Assembly (NCBI RefSeq): GCF_017873185.1
Contig: NZ_JAGGJX010000001.1
Coordinates: forward strand, 434,001-498,000
Direction: 5' to 3'
Length of the DNA: 64,000 nt
Source: Metaclostridioides mangenotii
GTDB taxonomy: Bacteria; Bacillota; Clostridia; Peptostreptococcales; Peptostreptococcaceae
The notes under the pieces were generated by a model that was not told where the DNA came from, did not search any database, and worked only from the letters and a program-made list of their open reading frames with translations. Below are positions 1 through 8,252 of this stretch, one piece after another. The number at the start of each line of letters is the position of its first letter. Within the stretch, counting starts at the first letter, position 1. The translations under genes and the position numbers were made by a program.

Positions 1-1
1 A

Positions 2-859
2 ACCTTAAATTATTTATTTGAATTTGAATGGGAAGAAACAGAAGTTGATAAATTAAAAACCATATGTAAGTATCTTGTTATGCTTGCAGAGAAATCTAGT
101 CAAGATGAATTTATTGCACCTAAAATCTATATTCCATACCATAATTCAACAGATGATGAAAAAAAATGTTTTTTATATGGTCACATAAACCTTAGTGTAT
201 CTCATGGTATAGCTGGTCCACTAAAAGCCCTTGCGATGGCCAAAAACAAGGGATTTAATGTAGAAGGATTAGACAATTCTATTTCAATATTCCTAAATAT
301 ATATGATAAATATGAAATTGAAATTGATAATGCTATTACTTGGCCGCCAATTATTGATTTAGAAGAGTATTGTAATAATAGATTAAAAAATTTAGACTAT
401 TATTTAGATTTTTATAAATGGTGTTATGGGTCATTTAGCTTATCCAAGATTTTACTAGAAACATGTAGCTATTTAGATGATGAAGAGAAATCATTAAAGT
501 ATAATAATAATTGTAAAAAAATTGCTAAACAACACTTTAATGATTTTTATTTATTTACGACAAATATTTGCCATGGATATGCCAGCATACTTGCTATGCA
601 ATTGTTAGCATATAAAAAAGATAATGATATAACTTTAATAACAAATTTAGAGTATTCAATTAATAATATCTTGAACTGTTTTGATAAAAAAAACGATTTC
701 GGATTTAGGATTAACTTAGATGAAAATTTTATAAATGAGATAAAAGAATATGAAATTAAATCATACAATTTTTTAGAAGGTACTACTGGTATAGTTTTAG
801 CTTTATCTCTAGTTTTTAATGATGATATAGATTTTAATAAATTATTATTTTTTGACTAG
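2..859 (+). CDS. LanC-like lantibiotic cyclase (5'-truncated by window edge)
   Basis: The reading frame is open to the first base of the window, so only the C-terminal part (about 285 residues) is visible; the ATG at 80 is internal. LanC enzymes close thioether rings in class I lantibiotics by adding cysteine thiols to dehydrated Ser/Thr on a zinc site. The visible motifs fit that family: SHGIAGPLKAL, then WCYGS (first zinc Cys), CHGYAS (second Cys plus His), and a final FLEGTTGIVLAL helix. Glycines after CHG are partly replaced (CHGYAS, usually CHGxxG), so the protein is a divergent member. An exporter follows 60 bases downstream and a CPBP protease after that, which supports a bacteriocin locus. 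The precursor peptide and the LanB dehydratase must lie left of the window. Confidence 0.85.
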   Translation, partial: TLNYLFEFEWEETEVDKLKTICKYLVMLAEKSSQDEFIAPKIYIPYHNSTDDEKKCFLYGHINLSVSHGIAGPLKALAMAKNKGFNVEGLDNSISIFLNIYDKYEIEIDNAITWPPIIDLEEYCNNRLKNLDYYLDFYKWCYGSFSLSKILLETCSYLDDEEKSLKYNNNCKKIAKQHFNDFYLFTTNICHGYASILAMQLLAYKKDNDITLITNLEYSINNILNCFDKKNDFGFRINLDENFINEIKEYEIKSYNFLEGTTGIVLALSLVFNDDIDFNKLLFFD

Positions 860-904
860 AAATAAAGAGAGTGCAAATTTTCCTATATATAAGGAGATGA
901 TATT

Positions 905-2650
905 ATTAAAAGTTTTAAGTTGGCTTTGAAAGTTACTTTTGAAGTAGATAAAAAATACCTTTTTTTATCTATATTTTCGACTATTATATCAACTGCAATC
1001 CCGATTATAAGTATGTTGGTTATGCAAAGTATTATTAATAAGATTCAGTTGGGGCTAAGTACATTTGATATTATAATAAAAAATATTGTCTTTTATATTA
1101 TTCTAGATGTGATACTAATACTTCAAACAAATATTTTTGACATATATCAAAGTAAATTTACAAGGAATTTTCATTTGAAGCTAGAGACCTATTTGTTAGA
1201 AAAATGTAGTTTACTTGATTTACATAATTTTGAAGATAGTAAGGTATATGATATGATTCAAAGATCTGAAGACGAGGGAATTAGCAATACTGTTAATTTT
1301 ATTGATAATTTTATTCAATTGTTGAGAATTTCAATAAATCTAATATCTTATTTATTTATCCTTCTAACTTTCAGAGTATGGCTTATTATTCCTGTGCTAA
1401 TAATACCATGTGTTAAATATTATGTTACTAGGAAGTATAATATTGAAGAATTTAATATTATAAAAAATAGGACCAATGAGAGTAGAAAAGCTTGGTACTT
1501 AAGTTACCTTTTAACAAGAGAAGATTTCTTTAAAGAAATTAAATTAAATAAACTAGGGAATTTTTTCATAGAAAAGTATAAGACTCTTTACAAAAAGTTT
1601 ATTTCACAAGATATGGGGCTTATGAAAAAATATTATCTGTTCTTAACTATTATTTCGATAATCGAACAAATAATAGATGGTATTATATTTGTTTATATAA
1701 TATATTGTGGATATATTAAAATCATTCTTATTGGTAATGTAATGACTTATACAAATTCTCTTATGAAAGTAAAAGAAAATTTACAAGGAATGCTCAGTAT
1801 TGTAGCGAAAATAAAGAAGGAAACCTTATATATTGATTTGCTATATGATTTTTTAAATTATCCTACTAATCAAAGAACTGGTTCAGTAAAAATAGATTCT
1901 ATTGAGACTATAGAAATAAAAGATTTATATTTTAAATATAAAAATAGTGATAATTATACGTTGAATAACATAAATTTAATGTTTGAATCTAATAAAATGT
2001 ATACGATTTTAGGAACTAACGGTTCAGGGAAAACAACGCTTATTAAGTTACTCATGGGTTTTTATCCTAATTATGAAGGAGAAATAATTGTAAATGGAAT
2101 AGAACTAAAGGAAATAGATAAGGATTGTTATATGTCCCTTATTGGAACCCTTTTCCAAGATTTTTCAAAGTATGAAGCTTCTTATTATGATAACATTGCC
2201 TATGGAAATATTGAAAAAATTGAAGATCGAAAGTATGTAGAAGATATATCAGAAAAATTCTCAATAGATTCAATACTAAATAAAAATTCGGACAAGCTAG
2301 ATTCTCAAATAGGTTTTTGGTTTGATGAGGGTAGACAAATTTCTATGGGTCAGTGGCAAAAAATTGCTACAGCTCGAGCTTTTGCAAAAAAAGCGGATTT
2401 ATATATATTAGATGAACCAAATGCGTCTTTAGATGTGATTACAGAAAGAGAAATAGAAGATATGTATATAAAAATTTTCAAAGATAAAATAGGTCTTATA
2501 ATTGCACATAGGTTCAATAATATAATTAAAAAATCATCTAATATTATATTAATTAATAATGGAGAAGTTTTATCACAAGGAAATCATGAAGACTTGCTGC
2601 TTAATTGCGAACTTTATAAACAACTGTTTTTTAACAACCTAGAGATTTAA
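905..2650 (+). CDS. LanT/NisT-like ABC exporter (fused permease and ATPase)
   Basis: This is a half-size ABC exporter: an N-terminal six-helix membrane domain (about residues 15-300) followed by an ATPase with Walker A GTNGSGKTT (about 365-373), signature SMGQWQK (about 475) and Walker B LYILDEPNASLD (about 495). The QWQK signature is typical of NisT/SpaT-type lantibiotic exporters, which lack the peptidase domain, as here. With the adjacent LanC it probably secretes the modified peptide. The start is uncertain. The Shine-Dalgarno AAGGAG at 891-896 is well placed for an ATT codon at 902 or 905, whereas the first ordinary start codon in frame is TTG at 920, 23 bases away. I chose ATT 905 tentatively; TTG 920 is the conservative alternative. 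Confidence 0.85.
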   Translation: MKSFKLALKVTFEVDKKYLFLSIFSTIISTAIPIISMLVMQSIINKIQLGLSTFDIIIKNIVFYIILDVILILQTNIFDIYQSKFTRNFHLKLETYLLEKCSLLDLHNFEDSKVYDMIQRSEDEGISNTVNFIDNFIQLLRISINLISYLFILLTFRVWLIIPVLIIPCVKYYVTRKYNIEEFNIIKNRTNESRKAWYLSYLLTREDFFKEIKLNKLGNFFIEKYKTLYKKFISQDMGLMKKYYLFLTIISIIEQIIDGIIFVYIIYCGYIKIILIGNVMTYTNSLMKVKENLQGMLSIVAKIKKETLYIDLLYDFLNYPTNQRTGSVKIDSIETIEIKDLYFKYKNSDNYTLNNINLMFESNKMYTILGTNGSGKTTLIKLLMGFYPNYEGEIIVNGIELKEIDKDCYMSLIGTLFQDFSKYEASYYDNIAYGNIEKIEDRKYVEDISEKFSIDSILNKNSDKLDSQIGFWFDEGRQISMGQWQKIATARAFAKKADLYILDEPNASLDVITEREIEDMYIKIFKDKIGLIIAHRFNNIIKKSSNIILINNGEVLSQGNHEDLLLNCELYKQLFFNNLEI

Positions 2651-2720
2651 AATATTAAAGAAATAGTATAATTGCTTAATATCTAATACAATTTGTTATT
2701 AGCTTTAAAGGGGGATCTGT

Positions 2721-3446
2721 ATGGATTATTCAGGTTTTAAAAAGTATTTTTTAAATTTTTGCGGAGCAATATTAATATTTTTATTCATTAACATTCTTTT
2801 TTTATTTACACAGCAAGTTATTTCAATTGATCAATTATTTTCAAATCAAATCATAGGAAACTTACTAAGTACACTCTGTTTTTCTATAATTATTTTTATA
2901 CTTGTTAAAGTATATAATGATGGGATCATAAATAGTATGTATAAAAAAGTTTCTATAAATAGTTTATTACATTTTAATAAAAAAAATATGTTACTATTAT
3001 TGATTTTGCTATTTATTGCTTTTGCATATGTTTGGTTATTACTATCAAATGTATTTAAAGAAATTCTTATAAATAATGGTTCAAGAGAATATAATTTAGA
3101 GTATAACTTCTTGTTTAAAATGATATTAGTTGCACCTATTTTAGAAGAACTATATTTTAGAGGTATATTTAATAATATAGCAATTAATTCGCTTAAAGTA
3201 GAAAAATTGTCAGATGAGTATTTTATAGCTATAATTAACGCAATATTATTTTCTTTGTTGCATTATAATACATTTGCTACACTAAATATAAGTGTTTTTT
3301 TATCATTACTTATGGCATTTCTAACGATTATTGTATACTCAATATCATTTTGGTTTATTTATATAAAGACAAAAGATATCAAATATAATATTATTTTACA
3401 TATTTTAGTTAATTTAACACTTAATTTAGTAGCTATTATTTTTTAA
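2721..3446 (+). CDS. CPBP-family intramembrane metalloprotease (Abi/CAAX type)
   Basis: A 241-residue polytopic membrane protein with about 6-7 hydrophobic helices. It carries the CPBP motif EELYFRG (about residues 142-148, paired glutamates and Arg) and a second-motif His in LFSLLHYN (about 180). Family members are membrane glutamic/metal-dependent proteases that process prenylated proteins or act in bacteriocin immunity and maturation. The position right after a LanC and a LanT-like exporter suggests self-immunity or leader processing, but this is inferred from context only. A strong ribosome binding site (AAAGGGGG) precedes the ATG. Confidence 0.8.
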   Translation: MDYSGFKKYFLNFCGAILIFLFINILFLFTQQVISIDQLFSNQIIGNLLSTLCFSIIIFILVKVYNDGIINSMYKKVSINSLLHFNKKNMLLLLILLFIAFAYVWLLLSNVFKEILINNGSREYNLEYNFLFKMILVAPILEELYFRGIFNNIAINSLKVEKLSDEYFIAIINAILFSLLHYNTFATLNISVFLSLLMAFLTIIVYSISFWFIYIKTKDIKYNIILHILVNLTLNLVAIIF

Positions 3447-3477
3447 CCTTAACCTATCATGAAGTTAAGGTTAAAAA
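3440..3477. terminator. 14-bp inverted repeat after the bacteriocin locus
   Basis: TTTTTAACCTTAAC (3440-3453) is perfectly complementary to GTTAAGGTTAAAAA (3464-3477), with a 10-base loop. It overlaps the stop codon of the CPBP gene. It lacks a clean U-tract on the plus strand, so it may be a processing or rho-dependent end rather than a strong intrinsic terminator. Confidence 0.45.
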
Positions 3478-3731
3478 CCAACGTGAGTTTGATTTTGTAA
3501 TAGTCGGGGTGTTATAGATTTAGAAATGATGAAGCAAGAACAATTTATATTGGGTCTGCTAAGAGTATAGATAAAAGTAAAAAATAAAAAGAAATTTTAT
3601 ATAGACCTAAGAATATCTTAGGTCTATGAATGTACTATAAAAGATATAATTATACAGTAAATAATTATGTTAATCGAGGGGTTGATCCCTAGATTTTTTA
3701 TTATCAAACATAATTATAATTATATAATCAT
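3478..3731. other. Gene-poor stretch with two hairpins
   Basis: No supportable gene. A perfect inverted repeat ATAGACCTAAG/CTTAGGTCTAT lies near 3600-3626. A second hairpin at 3672-3695 (AATCGAGGG/CCCTAGATT) is followed by a T-run and looks like an intrinsic terminator. The remainder contains short broken reading frames that I could not assign. Confidence 0.4.
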
Positions 3732-4157
3732 AAGAAGCTTAAAGGGATAGTTGCAAAAGATAAGCACAGCAAGTATTGGTTTGATAAAAAGAGTAGAGAC
3801 TAGATAAAAAATAAATACATGAAGGACGAGAACTTCGTAATTTGCGGTTATATACTAAAAGAAAACAACATGACTAGTTTAATAATTGCACAATACAATG
3901 AAGATAATGAGTTAGTATATAAAGGACACGTTACTTTAGGTGTTAGTCTTAGAAAGCTTAATCAGTATAAATATAAAAAAGTTAGTGAACCACCAATTAA
4001 GTACGTACCTACTGGATCTAATAACGAAGATGCGGTTTGGCTAGAGCCAACTTTAGTATGTACAGTAGAGCATATGCCAAATGATAAAGGTTCATTAAGG
4101 CAACCAGTATTAAAGGGAATAAGAGAAGATAAATTACCAAATGAATGTAGAGAATAA
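3732..4157 (+). pseudogene. ATP-dependent DNA ligase (LigD-type) C-terminal remnant
   Basis: Only the C-terminal third of a ligase remains. Upstream of an in-frame TAG at 3801-3803 the frame reads LKGIVAKDKHSKYWF, matching ligase motif IV (EGIVAK) and the following region. The TAG sits where motif V normally has its Trp (usual pattern W-I-K-I-K), so a TGG to TAG change is the simplest explanation. After it come FVICGYI and the OB-fold with VCTVEHM and the terminal GIREDK signature, intact to residue 112 of the last open segment (ATG 3819). The adenylation Lys motif and everything N-terminal to it are missing, so no ligase activity is expected. Confidence 0.8.
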
Positions 4158-4251
4158 ATACGAGTAGCGTAATAAGCTACTCTTATTTTAAATAGTATTT
4201 TACATATTAATGTGGTATATTTTTCTTAGAATATTAAAACTGGAGGGAAAT

Positions 4252-4914
4252 ATGAACACAGAAGTTATATCAGCGTTAATTGGGGCGATTATAGGTGGTA
4301 TTTTTACAATTATTGGAGCGAATTTTTCTTTTAAAAAAGAATTAAGATCTAAGTCAAATATTGATAGACTTATTAATACATATGAGCCACTTTATAATGA
4401 AGTTTCTAAGAATCATAACAGCTTAATTGATTTTTCGATGCCAAATATAAGTTTTAGCTCTATAGATACTTCTATTAATTCTATAAACTATAAAGATTTA
4501 TTTGAAATATTAAATGATTCAAGATCATTCTCAATACCTAAAAATATATATATAAAACTAAAAAATTTTCATACATCAATAGAAGAATATAATTTAAATT
4601 TAGATAATGCTCTTAATTCTATTAATAAAGTTATCTACAATCCATATAATTTGCATAATTATGATACACTTAGTCTTAGTGGTAGAGTGGTTTTATCAAA
4701 TTTATTATTAAGTAGTCATTATAATAGATTTGAATTTGACGATCAGGAATCATTTGATTCATATAAATTAATATTACCCGAAATATTAAAATTAAGTGAA
4801 ATAGATTTAATTGAAAATTCATATAAAAACCTTTTAGATAATGAGAAAGAATTAATAAATGAAGTTGAGGAAGAAATTAAAACTATAAATTATAATTATA
4901 AATATAGAAAATAA
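4252..4914 (+). CDS. Hypothetical protein with N-terminal membrane anchor
   Basis: A 220-residue protein not recognised as any family. Residues about 4-24 form one hydrophobic segment (small-residue rich, IGAIIGGIF), followed by a basic stretch (KKELRSK) and a soluble, mostly helical, Asn/Ser/Glu-rich body, i.e. a membrane-anchored protein facing the cytoplasm. An ATG 42 bases upstream (4210) is in frame, but the TGGAGGG ribosome binding site lies directly before 4252, so I take that start. It is followed 53 bases later by the DUF6946-like gene; both lie in the accessory island. Confidence 0.6.
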   Translation: MNTEVISALIGAIIGGIFTIIGANFSFKKELRSKSNIDRLINTYEPLYNEVSKNHNSLIDFSMPNISFSSIDTSINSINYKDLFEILNDSRSFSIPKNIYIKLKNFHTSIEEYNLNLDNALNSINKVIYNPYNLHNYDTLSLSGRVVLSNLLLSSHYNRFEFDDQESFDSYKLILPEILKLSEIDLIENSYKNLLDNEKELINEVEEEIKTINYNYKYRK

Positions 4915-4967
4915 GAAGAAATTAATAAGAGGTAAATATCGTGAAATTAAGTTAAGGGAGAATATAT

Positions 4968-5375
4968 ATGGGAATATATAAATTGAAACTACAAAAAAAA
5001 GATTGTAACATAGACTCATTAAAGGACTGGCGTAATCTTGCACCGCCTAAAAAAGTAGATACTCATTGGAAAGATGGAAGAAGTGCAAAAGAAGTAGCAA
5101 AGTACATATTGGCGGGGAATGGATATATACCAAAAGAAATTGAAGAAATATTGTCAGAAATAGGTTGTAATAAAGAAAAAATATTTTATGGGGAGCCAGA
5201 AGCAGTTACTAAGTTTGTTGGAAGAGGTGAAGGTTGTAATCATGATATACTATTTATACAAGATTCTCAGGCTGTCATAAGCATTGAGGCCAAAACAGAT
5301 GAAGAGTTAGGTAAACTTGTATCAAAAGAACTGGAAAATATATCTGAAAACAAACTTATAAGAATTAAAAGTTAA
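4968..5375 (+). CDS. DUF6946-like protein, probably C-terminally truncated
   Basis: A 135-residue protein. The N-terminal pattern DWR...HWKDGRSAKEVAKY...GYIPKEIEEIL resembles the N-terminus of DUF6946 proteins as I recall them. The middle has HDILFIQD...ISIEAKTDEEL, a D-x(n)-E-x-K arrangement compatible with a PD-(D/E)XK nuclease-like core. The protein stops soon after this motif, whereas I expect such proteins to be longer (about 200 residues). A separate short open segment just downstream (5436-5561) may be the detached C-terminus. No activity is claimed. Ribosome binding site AAGGGAG precedes the ATG. Confidence 0.5.
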   Translation: MGIYKLKLQKKDCNIDSLKDWRNLAPPKKVDTHWKDGRSAKEVAKYILAGNGYIPKEIEEILSEIGCNKEKIFYGEPEAVTKFVGRGEGCNHDILFIQDSQAVISIEAKTDEELGKLVSKELENISENKLIRIKS

Positions 5376-5435
5376 TACAGTTAAAGCAATTTTAATCATA
5401 CTCACACTTAAAAAAGAAGGATGTTATAATATTAA

Positions 5436-5561
5436 AAAAATCATAGGGATATAATATATTTTATTAAAAGTTTAGAAAAATTCAAGATAAATGATTCATA
5501 TAAATTACCAGGATATCCAGGGATAGATTTTTACATAAAGTATATCGAGATAGAAGTATAA
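5436..5561 (+). pseudogene. Orphan coding fragment, possible C-terminus of the DUF6946-like gene
   Basis: An uninterrupted segment without a start codon, ending in TAA, that reads like real protein: EKFKINDSYKLPGYPGIDF then YIKYIEIEV. It lies 60 bases beyond the preceding truncated gene. An internal deletion that separated the two parts is plausible but not shown. Confidence 0.35.
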
Positions 5562-5939
5562 TTAATCTTAAATAGATGAGACTATTGATAATCTAAGATA
5601 TAGACTCGGACATTATTCTGTACAGCGAGGAATCACCCAACTGCATACAGATTATATATATGTAAATTTTTTCCATATATTTGTTATAATATAGGTTGAT
5701 GAATTTAAAAAAACGATTTTAGGGGATCTATAAATTTAGCAAATATTATAAAATAATTTATATTGATTTAGCAGAGCAGTTAATATTAATTTACAATTTT
5801 GATATTTACTCTTACTTGTAAATTAATTAATAAAAAATTGAATACATCTCCTCATTTACATCGTTATATTACGCAAAAGAATTATTCACAAAATTTATCG
5901 ATACATTTTTGTGTTTAAATAACAATTAGGAGAAAATTT
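5562..5939 (+). other. Intergenic region upstream of the reverse transcriptase
   Basis: 378 bases, very A+T-rich. A short open segment near 5572-5700 (containing RYRLGHYSVQRGITQLH) is vaguely like an integrase C-terminus but too weak to call. Some defence reverse transcriptases use an upstream non-coding RNA as template; this interval is the place to look, although I cannot identify a specific RNA by eye. Confidence 0.3.
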
Positions 5940-7649
5940 ATGGAAATAAAAAAATATTTTACACTAGATTATTTAATAAAATATGGTTACTTTGATTTTA
6001 AAAAAGCTAAAAATAAAACTGATATATGCGAGATGGATTTAAAGTACACTTCAACAAGTATACATAAAGACATATTCAATTGCAATGACCTGTACAACAG
6101 CATAAGTAAAATAATAGATAAAGTAGAGCTAAAAAATAATAATAAAGAAACTGAACCTATTATCTTTTCTGTATATAAAAATGATGAAGAAAGAAGGATA
6201 TTTAAATATCCTAACATATATTCCTATATTTGTTTATGTAAACATATCAATGAATATCAAGAAAAATACATAGATATTTTGAAGAGTAGCACTAAGTCAT
6301 TATCTAATGAATTTTATAATAAAGGTTATTTACATGGCAAGATATTAAGATACAAAAATAGATTAGGCAACAGACGTATATTTAGGACAGATATAGAAAA
6401 TTTTTATCCTAGCATATATACACATTCAATTCCATGGGTACTAGAAGGAAAAGAAAAAGCTAAAAGGGAGAAAAACGAAAAAGACAAATACTACAATCAG
6501 ATGGATTCGTTAATTCAGAAATGTCAATATGGGGAAACTCATGGTATACCAACTGGACCATTCACATCAAGATTAATTTCTGAAATATATATGTGTAAAG
6601 TTGATGAAAAATTATCTAAATTTAGATATGTTAGGTATGTTGATGATTTTGAACTTGCATATAGTAGAGAATGGGAACAAATTGAATTTTATAATACACT
6701 CAATAAAGAACTAAATCAATTAAATTTAAAAATAAAAAAAGATAAAAATTTAATAGATATATTTCCTTTTGATATTGATGAAAATGTAGATGATTATTTT
6801 ACATATATAAAGCTATCTAAGCAAAATTATGATGTATTAACTATATCTAAAGAAAGAAGAATAATTTATGATTTTATAGACTATTCATTAATCAAAGAAA
6901 AAAAAGGAAAAAAAGGATCCTTAAAGCTATTATTTAAAGCTCTTATACAAGCATATGAAAATAATCACTTAAGTAAAGATGCGTGGAAAGGTGATATATG
7001 GAAATATTTATTTAATCTTGTTTTGATGAGGCCTCAATTATATATTTATTTCTTGGATTTTATAAAGGTTATAAATGAGCAAGATATATTAAGCTATATA
7101 GGTAAAAGTATAATGAATATGAAAGAACAAGTTCATGAGAATGTAAAACAATATATTGAACTAGAATATAATGAAGAGCTATTAGCTATATTGAGTATAG
7201 TTTATAAATTAGAGATTGGTTACATTTTAGATAAACCAATTTTATTAAAAATTATTAAAACACAGGATGATTTCAATTCGATAATAAGCATAGAAATATA
7301 TCTAAAAAATAAGAATATAGACTGGAATAAACTATTTGAAACAATTGAATCTAAACTGTCAAATTCATATACATGGAATAATGAATTTTGGTTGTTTAAA
7401 TACCAATTATTTTATAAGTTAAAGAAAGAAAAAAAATTAGAGTTTGAAGAGCAATACAAGAATTATCTATATGATAAATACTCAAGAGATAAATCAAGAT
7501 CAGAATTTTTCAATCTAGAATATTTAAAAAAAGTTAAATCTCCTATGATAATTCATGTGCAGAGTAAAAATGTTGGGAATAATCTTATATTAAGTAATTT
7601 TTATGAACAACTATTAAAAGACGATATATCGTTTTTTAGGTATAAATAA
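5940..7649 (+). CDS. Defence-type reverse transcriptase (UG/Abi-like, DRT)
   Basis: A 569-residue protein with a reverse-transcriptase domain in roughly residues 75-330 and an about 240-residue helical C-terminal region. Catalytic motifs are intact: FRTDIENFYPSIYTHSIPW (motif A Asp at 151), ETHGIPTGPFTSRLISEIYM (motif B, about 199-218) and RYVRYVDDFELAY (motif C, YVDD 233-236). The S-I-Y-T-H-S-I-x-W stretch after motif A is characteristic of the unknown-group/abortive-infection reverse transcriptases (AbiA, AbiK, DRT families). Retron hallmarks and group II intron maturase domains are not seen. Such proteins give phage resistance, often through cDNA synthesis. The exact class cannot be fixed without phylogeny. 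Ribosome binding site TTAGGAGA. It sits among broken genes, which marks it as a recently kept cargo gene. Confidence 0.85.
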   Translation: MEIKKYFTLDYLIKYGYFDFKKAKNKTDICEMDLKYTSTSIHKDIFNCNDLYNSISKIIDKVELKNNNKETEPIIFSVYKNDEERRIFKYPNIYSYICLCKHINEYQEKYIDILKSSTKSLSNEFYNKGYLHGKILRYKNRLGNRRIFRTDIENFYPSIYTHSIPWVLEGKEKAKREKNEKDKYYNQMDSLIQKCQYGETHGIPTGPFTSRLISEIYMCKVDEKLSKFRYVRYVDDFELAYSREWEQIEFYNTLNKELNQLNLKIKKDKNLIDIFPFDIDENVDDYFTYIKLSKQNYDVLTISKERRIIYDFIDYSLIKEKKGKKGSLKLLFKALIQAYENNHLSKDAWKGDIWKYLFNLVLMRPQLYIYFLDFIKVINEQDILSYIGKSIMNMKEQVHENVKQYIELEYNEELLAILSIVYKLEIGYILDKPILLKIIKTQDDFNSIISIEIYLKNKNIDWNKLFETIESKLSNSYTWNNEFWLFKYQLFYKLKKEKKLEFEEQYKNYLYDKYSRDKSRSEFFNLEYLKKVKSPMIIHVQSKNVGNNLILSNFYEQLLKDDISFFRYK

Positions 7650-7746
7650 TAGTAGGATTAATCTTTAGCTAACATGAAGAGTAGCAAAAAAGACAAAAAT
7701 GCAGCAACTGTTAAAGAAAACCAAAATATAAACTCGTTAGATCAAC

Positions 7747-7824
7747 ATAATAGAATTGTTAGATATGGGAGCAATAACAGAGGACGATTTTAACACTAAG
7801 AAAAAAGAGTTGTTAGGTGTGTAA
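7747..7824 (+). pseudogene. SHOCT-domain C-terminal remnant
   Basis: The segment ending at TAA 7822-7824 reads ELLDMGAITEDDFNTKKKEL plus LGV, which is the standard short C-terminal (SHOCT) helix pair found at the end of many phage and plasmid proteins. The upstream part of the gene is absent. Confidence 0.6.
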
Positions 7825-7826
7825 AA

Positions 7827-7871
7827 TTAGAAAACACACCTATGACACACCTAAACAGCACTATAATATAA
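7827..7871 (+). pseudogene. Possible integrase C-terminal tail remnant (copy A)
   Basis: A 14-codon open tail reading LENTPMTHLNSTII then stop. Two further tails of the same pattern (N-[TP]-x-x-T-[HQ]-L) occur at 9146 and 9373, all close to a recombinase fragment. I interpret them as eroded ends of tyrosine integrase genes; this is inference from repetition, not a confirmed family match. Confidence 0.3.
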
Positions 7872-7960
7872 ATAAATATGAATATATAAAATACTTATGT
7901 GTAATGCTTGGAAATACATAGATGGAGGAGTTAGAGGAGTTAAATAAAAAATTAAGTTAC

Positions 7961-7980
7961 TTCTCCCTTCGTCTCCACCA
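7961..7980 (+). other. tmRNA 3'-end-like sequence, candidate attachment site
   Basis: TTCTCCCTTCGTCTCCACCA resembles the 3' end of clostridial ssrA (tmRNA) genes, which finish in CGTCTCCACCA, a common target of tyrosine integrases. The rest of a tmRNA is not present here, so this would be the att copy left at one end of an integrated element. Confidence 0.4.
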
Positions 7981-8008
7981 ATATAAAATTAATAATGATG
8001 AATAAAGT

Positions 8009-8048
8009 GGAATTGCTTAATCATATTTGATGAGCAATCCTATTTTAT
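8009..8048 (+). terminator. Putative intrinsic terminator
   Basis: GGAATTGCTTAATCA pairs imperfectly with TGATGAGCAATCC and is followed by TATTTTATT. It separates the att-like region from the SRA-HNH gene. Confidence 0.45.
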
Positions 8049-8252
8049 TATAAAAAACCACAATCATATCGTAATCAGATAGTTTAAGGTTAAGAAAATG
8101 AAAATTGATAGCTTTGTACTTATAACAATATATGGTAAAATTTAGTTATAATAAATATGAATTATTATTCTGAGATTAATTTTAAATAACTGTAATATGA
8201 CTAGTAGTTAAGATGCTACTTTAAAAAATATAAAGTAACAGGAGAATAGCCC

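Noticed and set aside
5572-5700. Integrase C-terminus upstream of the reverse transcriptase
   Set aside because: The open segment has a LGH-like string but lacks the Tyr context and any start; similarity is too weak.
5562-7649. Retron
   Set aside because: The reverse transcriptase lacks retron signatures and has the UG/Abi-type motif after motif A; no msr/msd-like inverted repeats are evident.
7921-7985. Complete tmRNA (ssrA) gene
   Set aside because: Only the 3'-terminal 20 bases resemble ssrA; no tag reading frame or 5' domain is present upstream.
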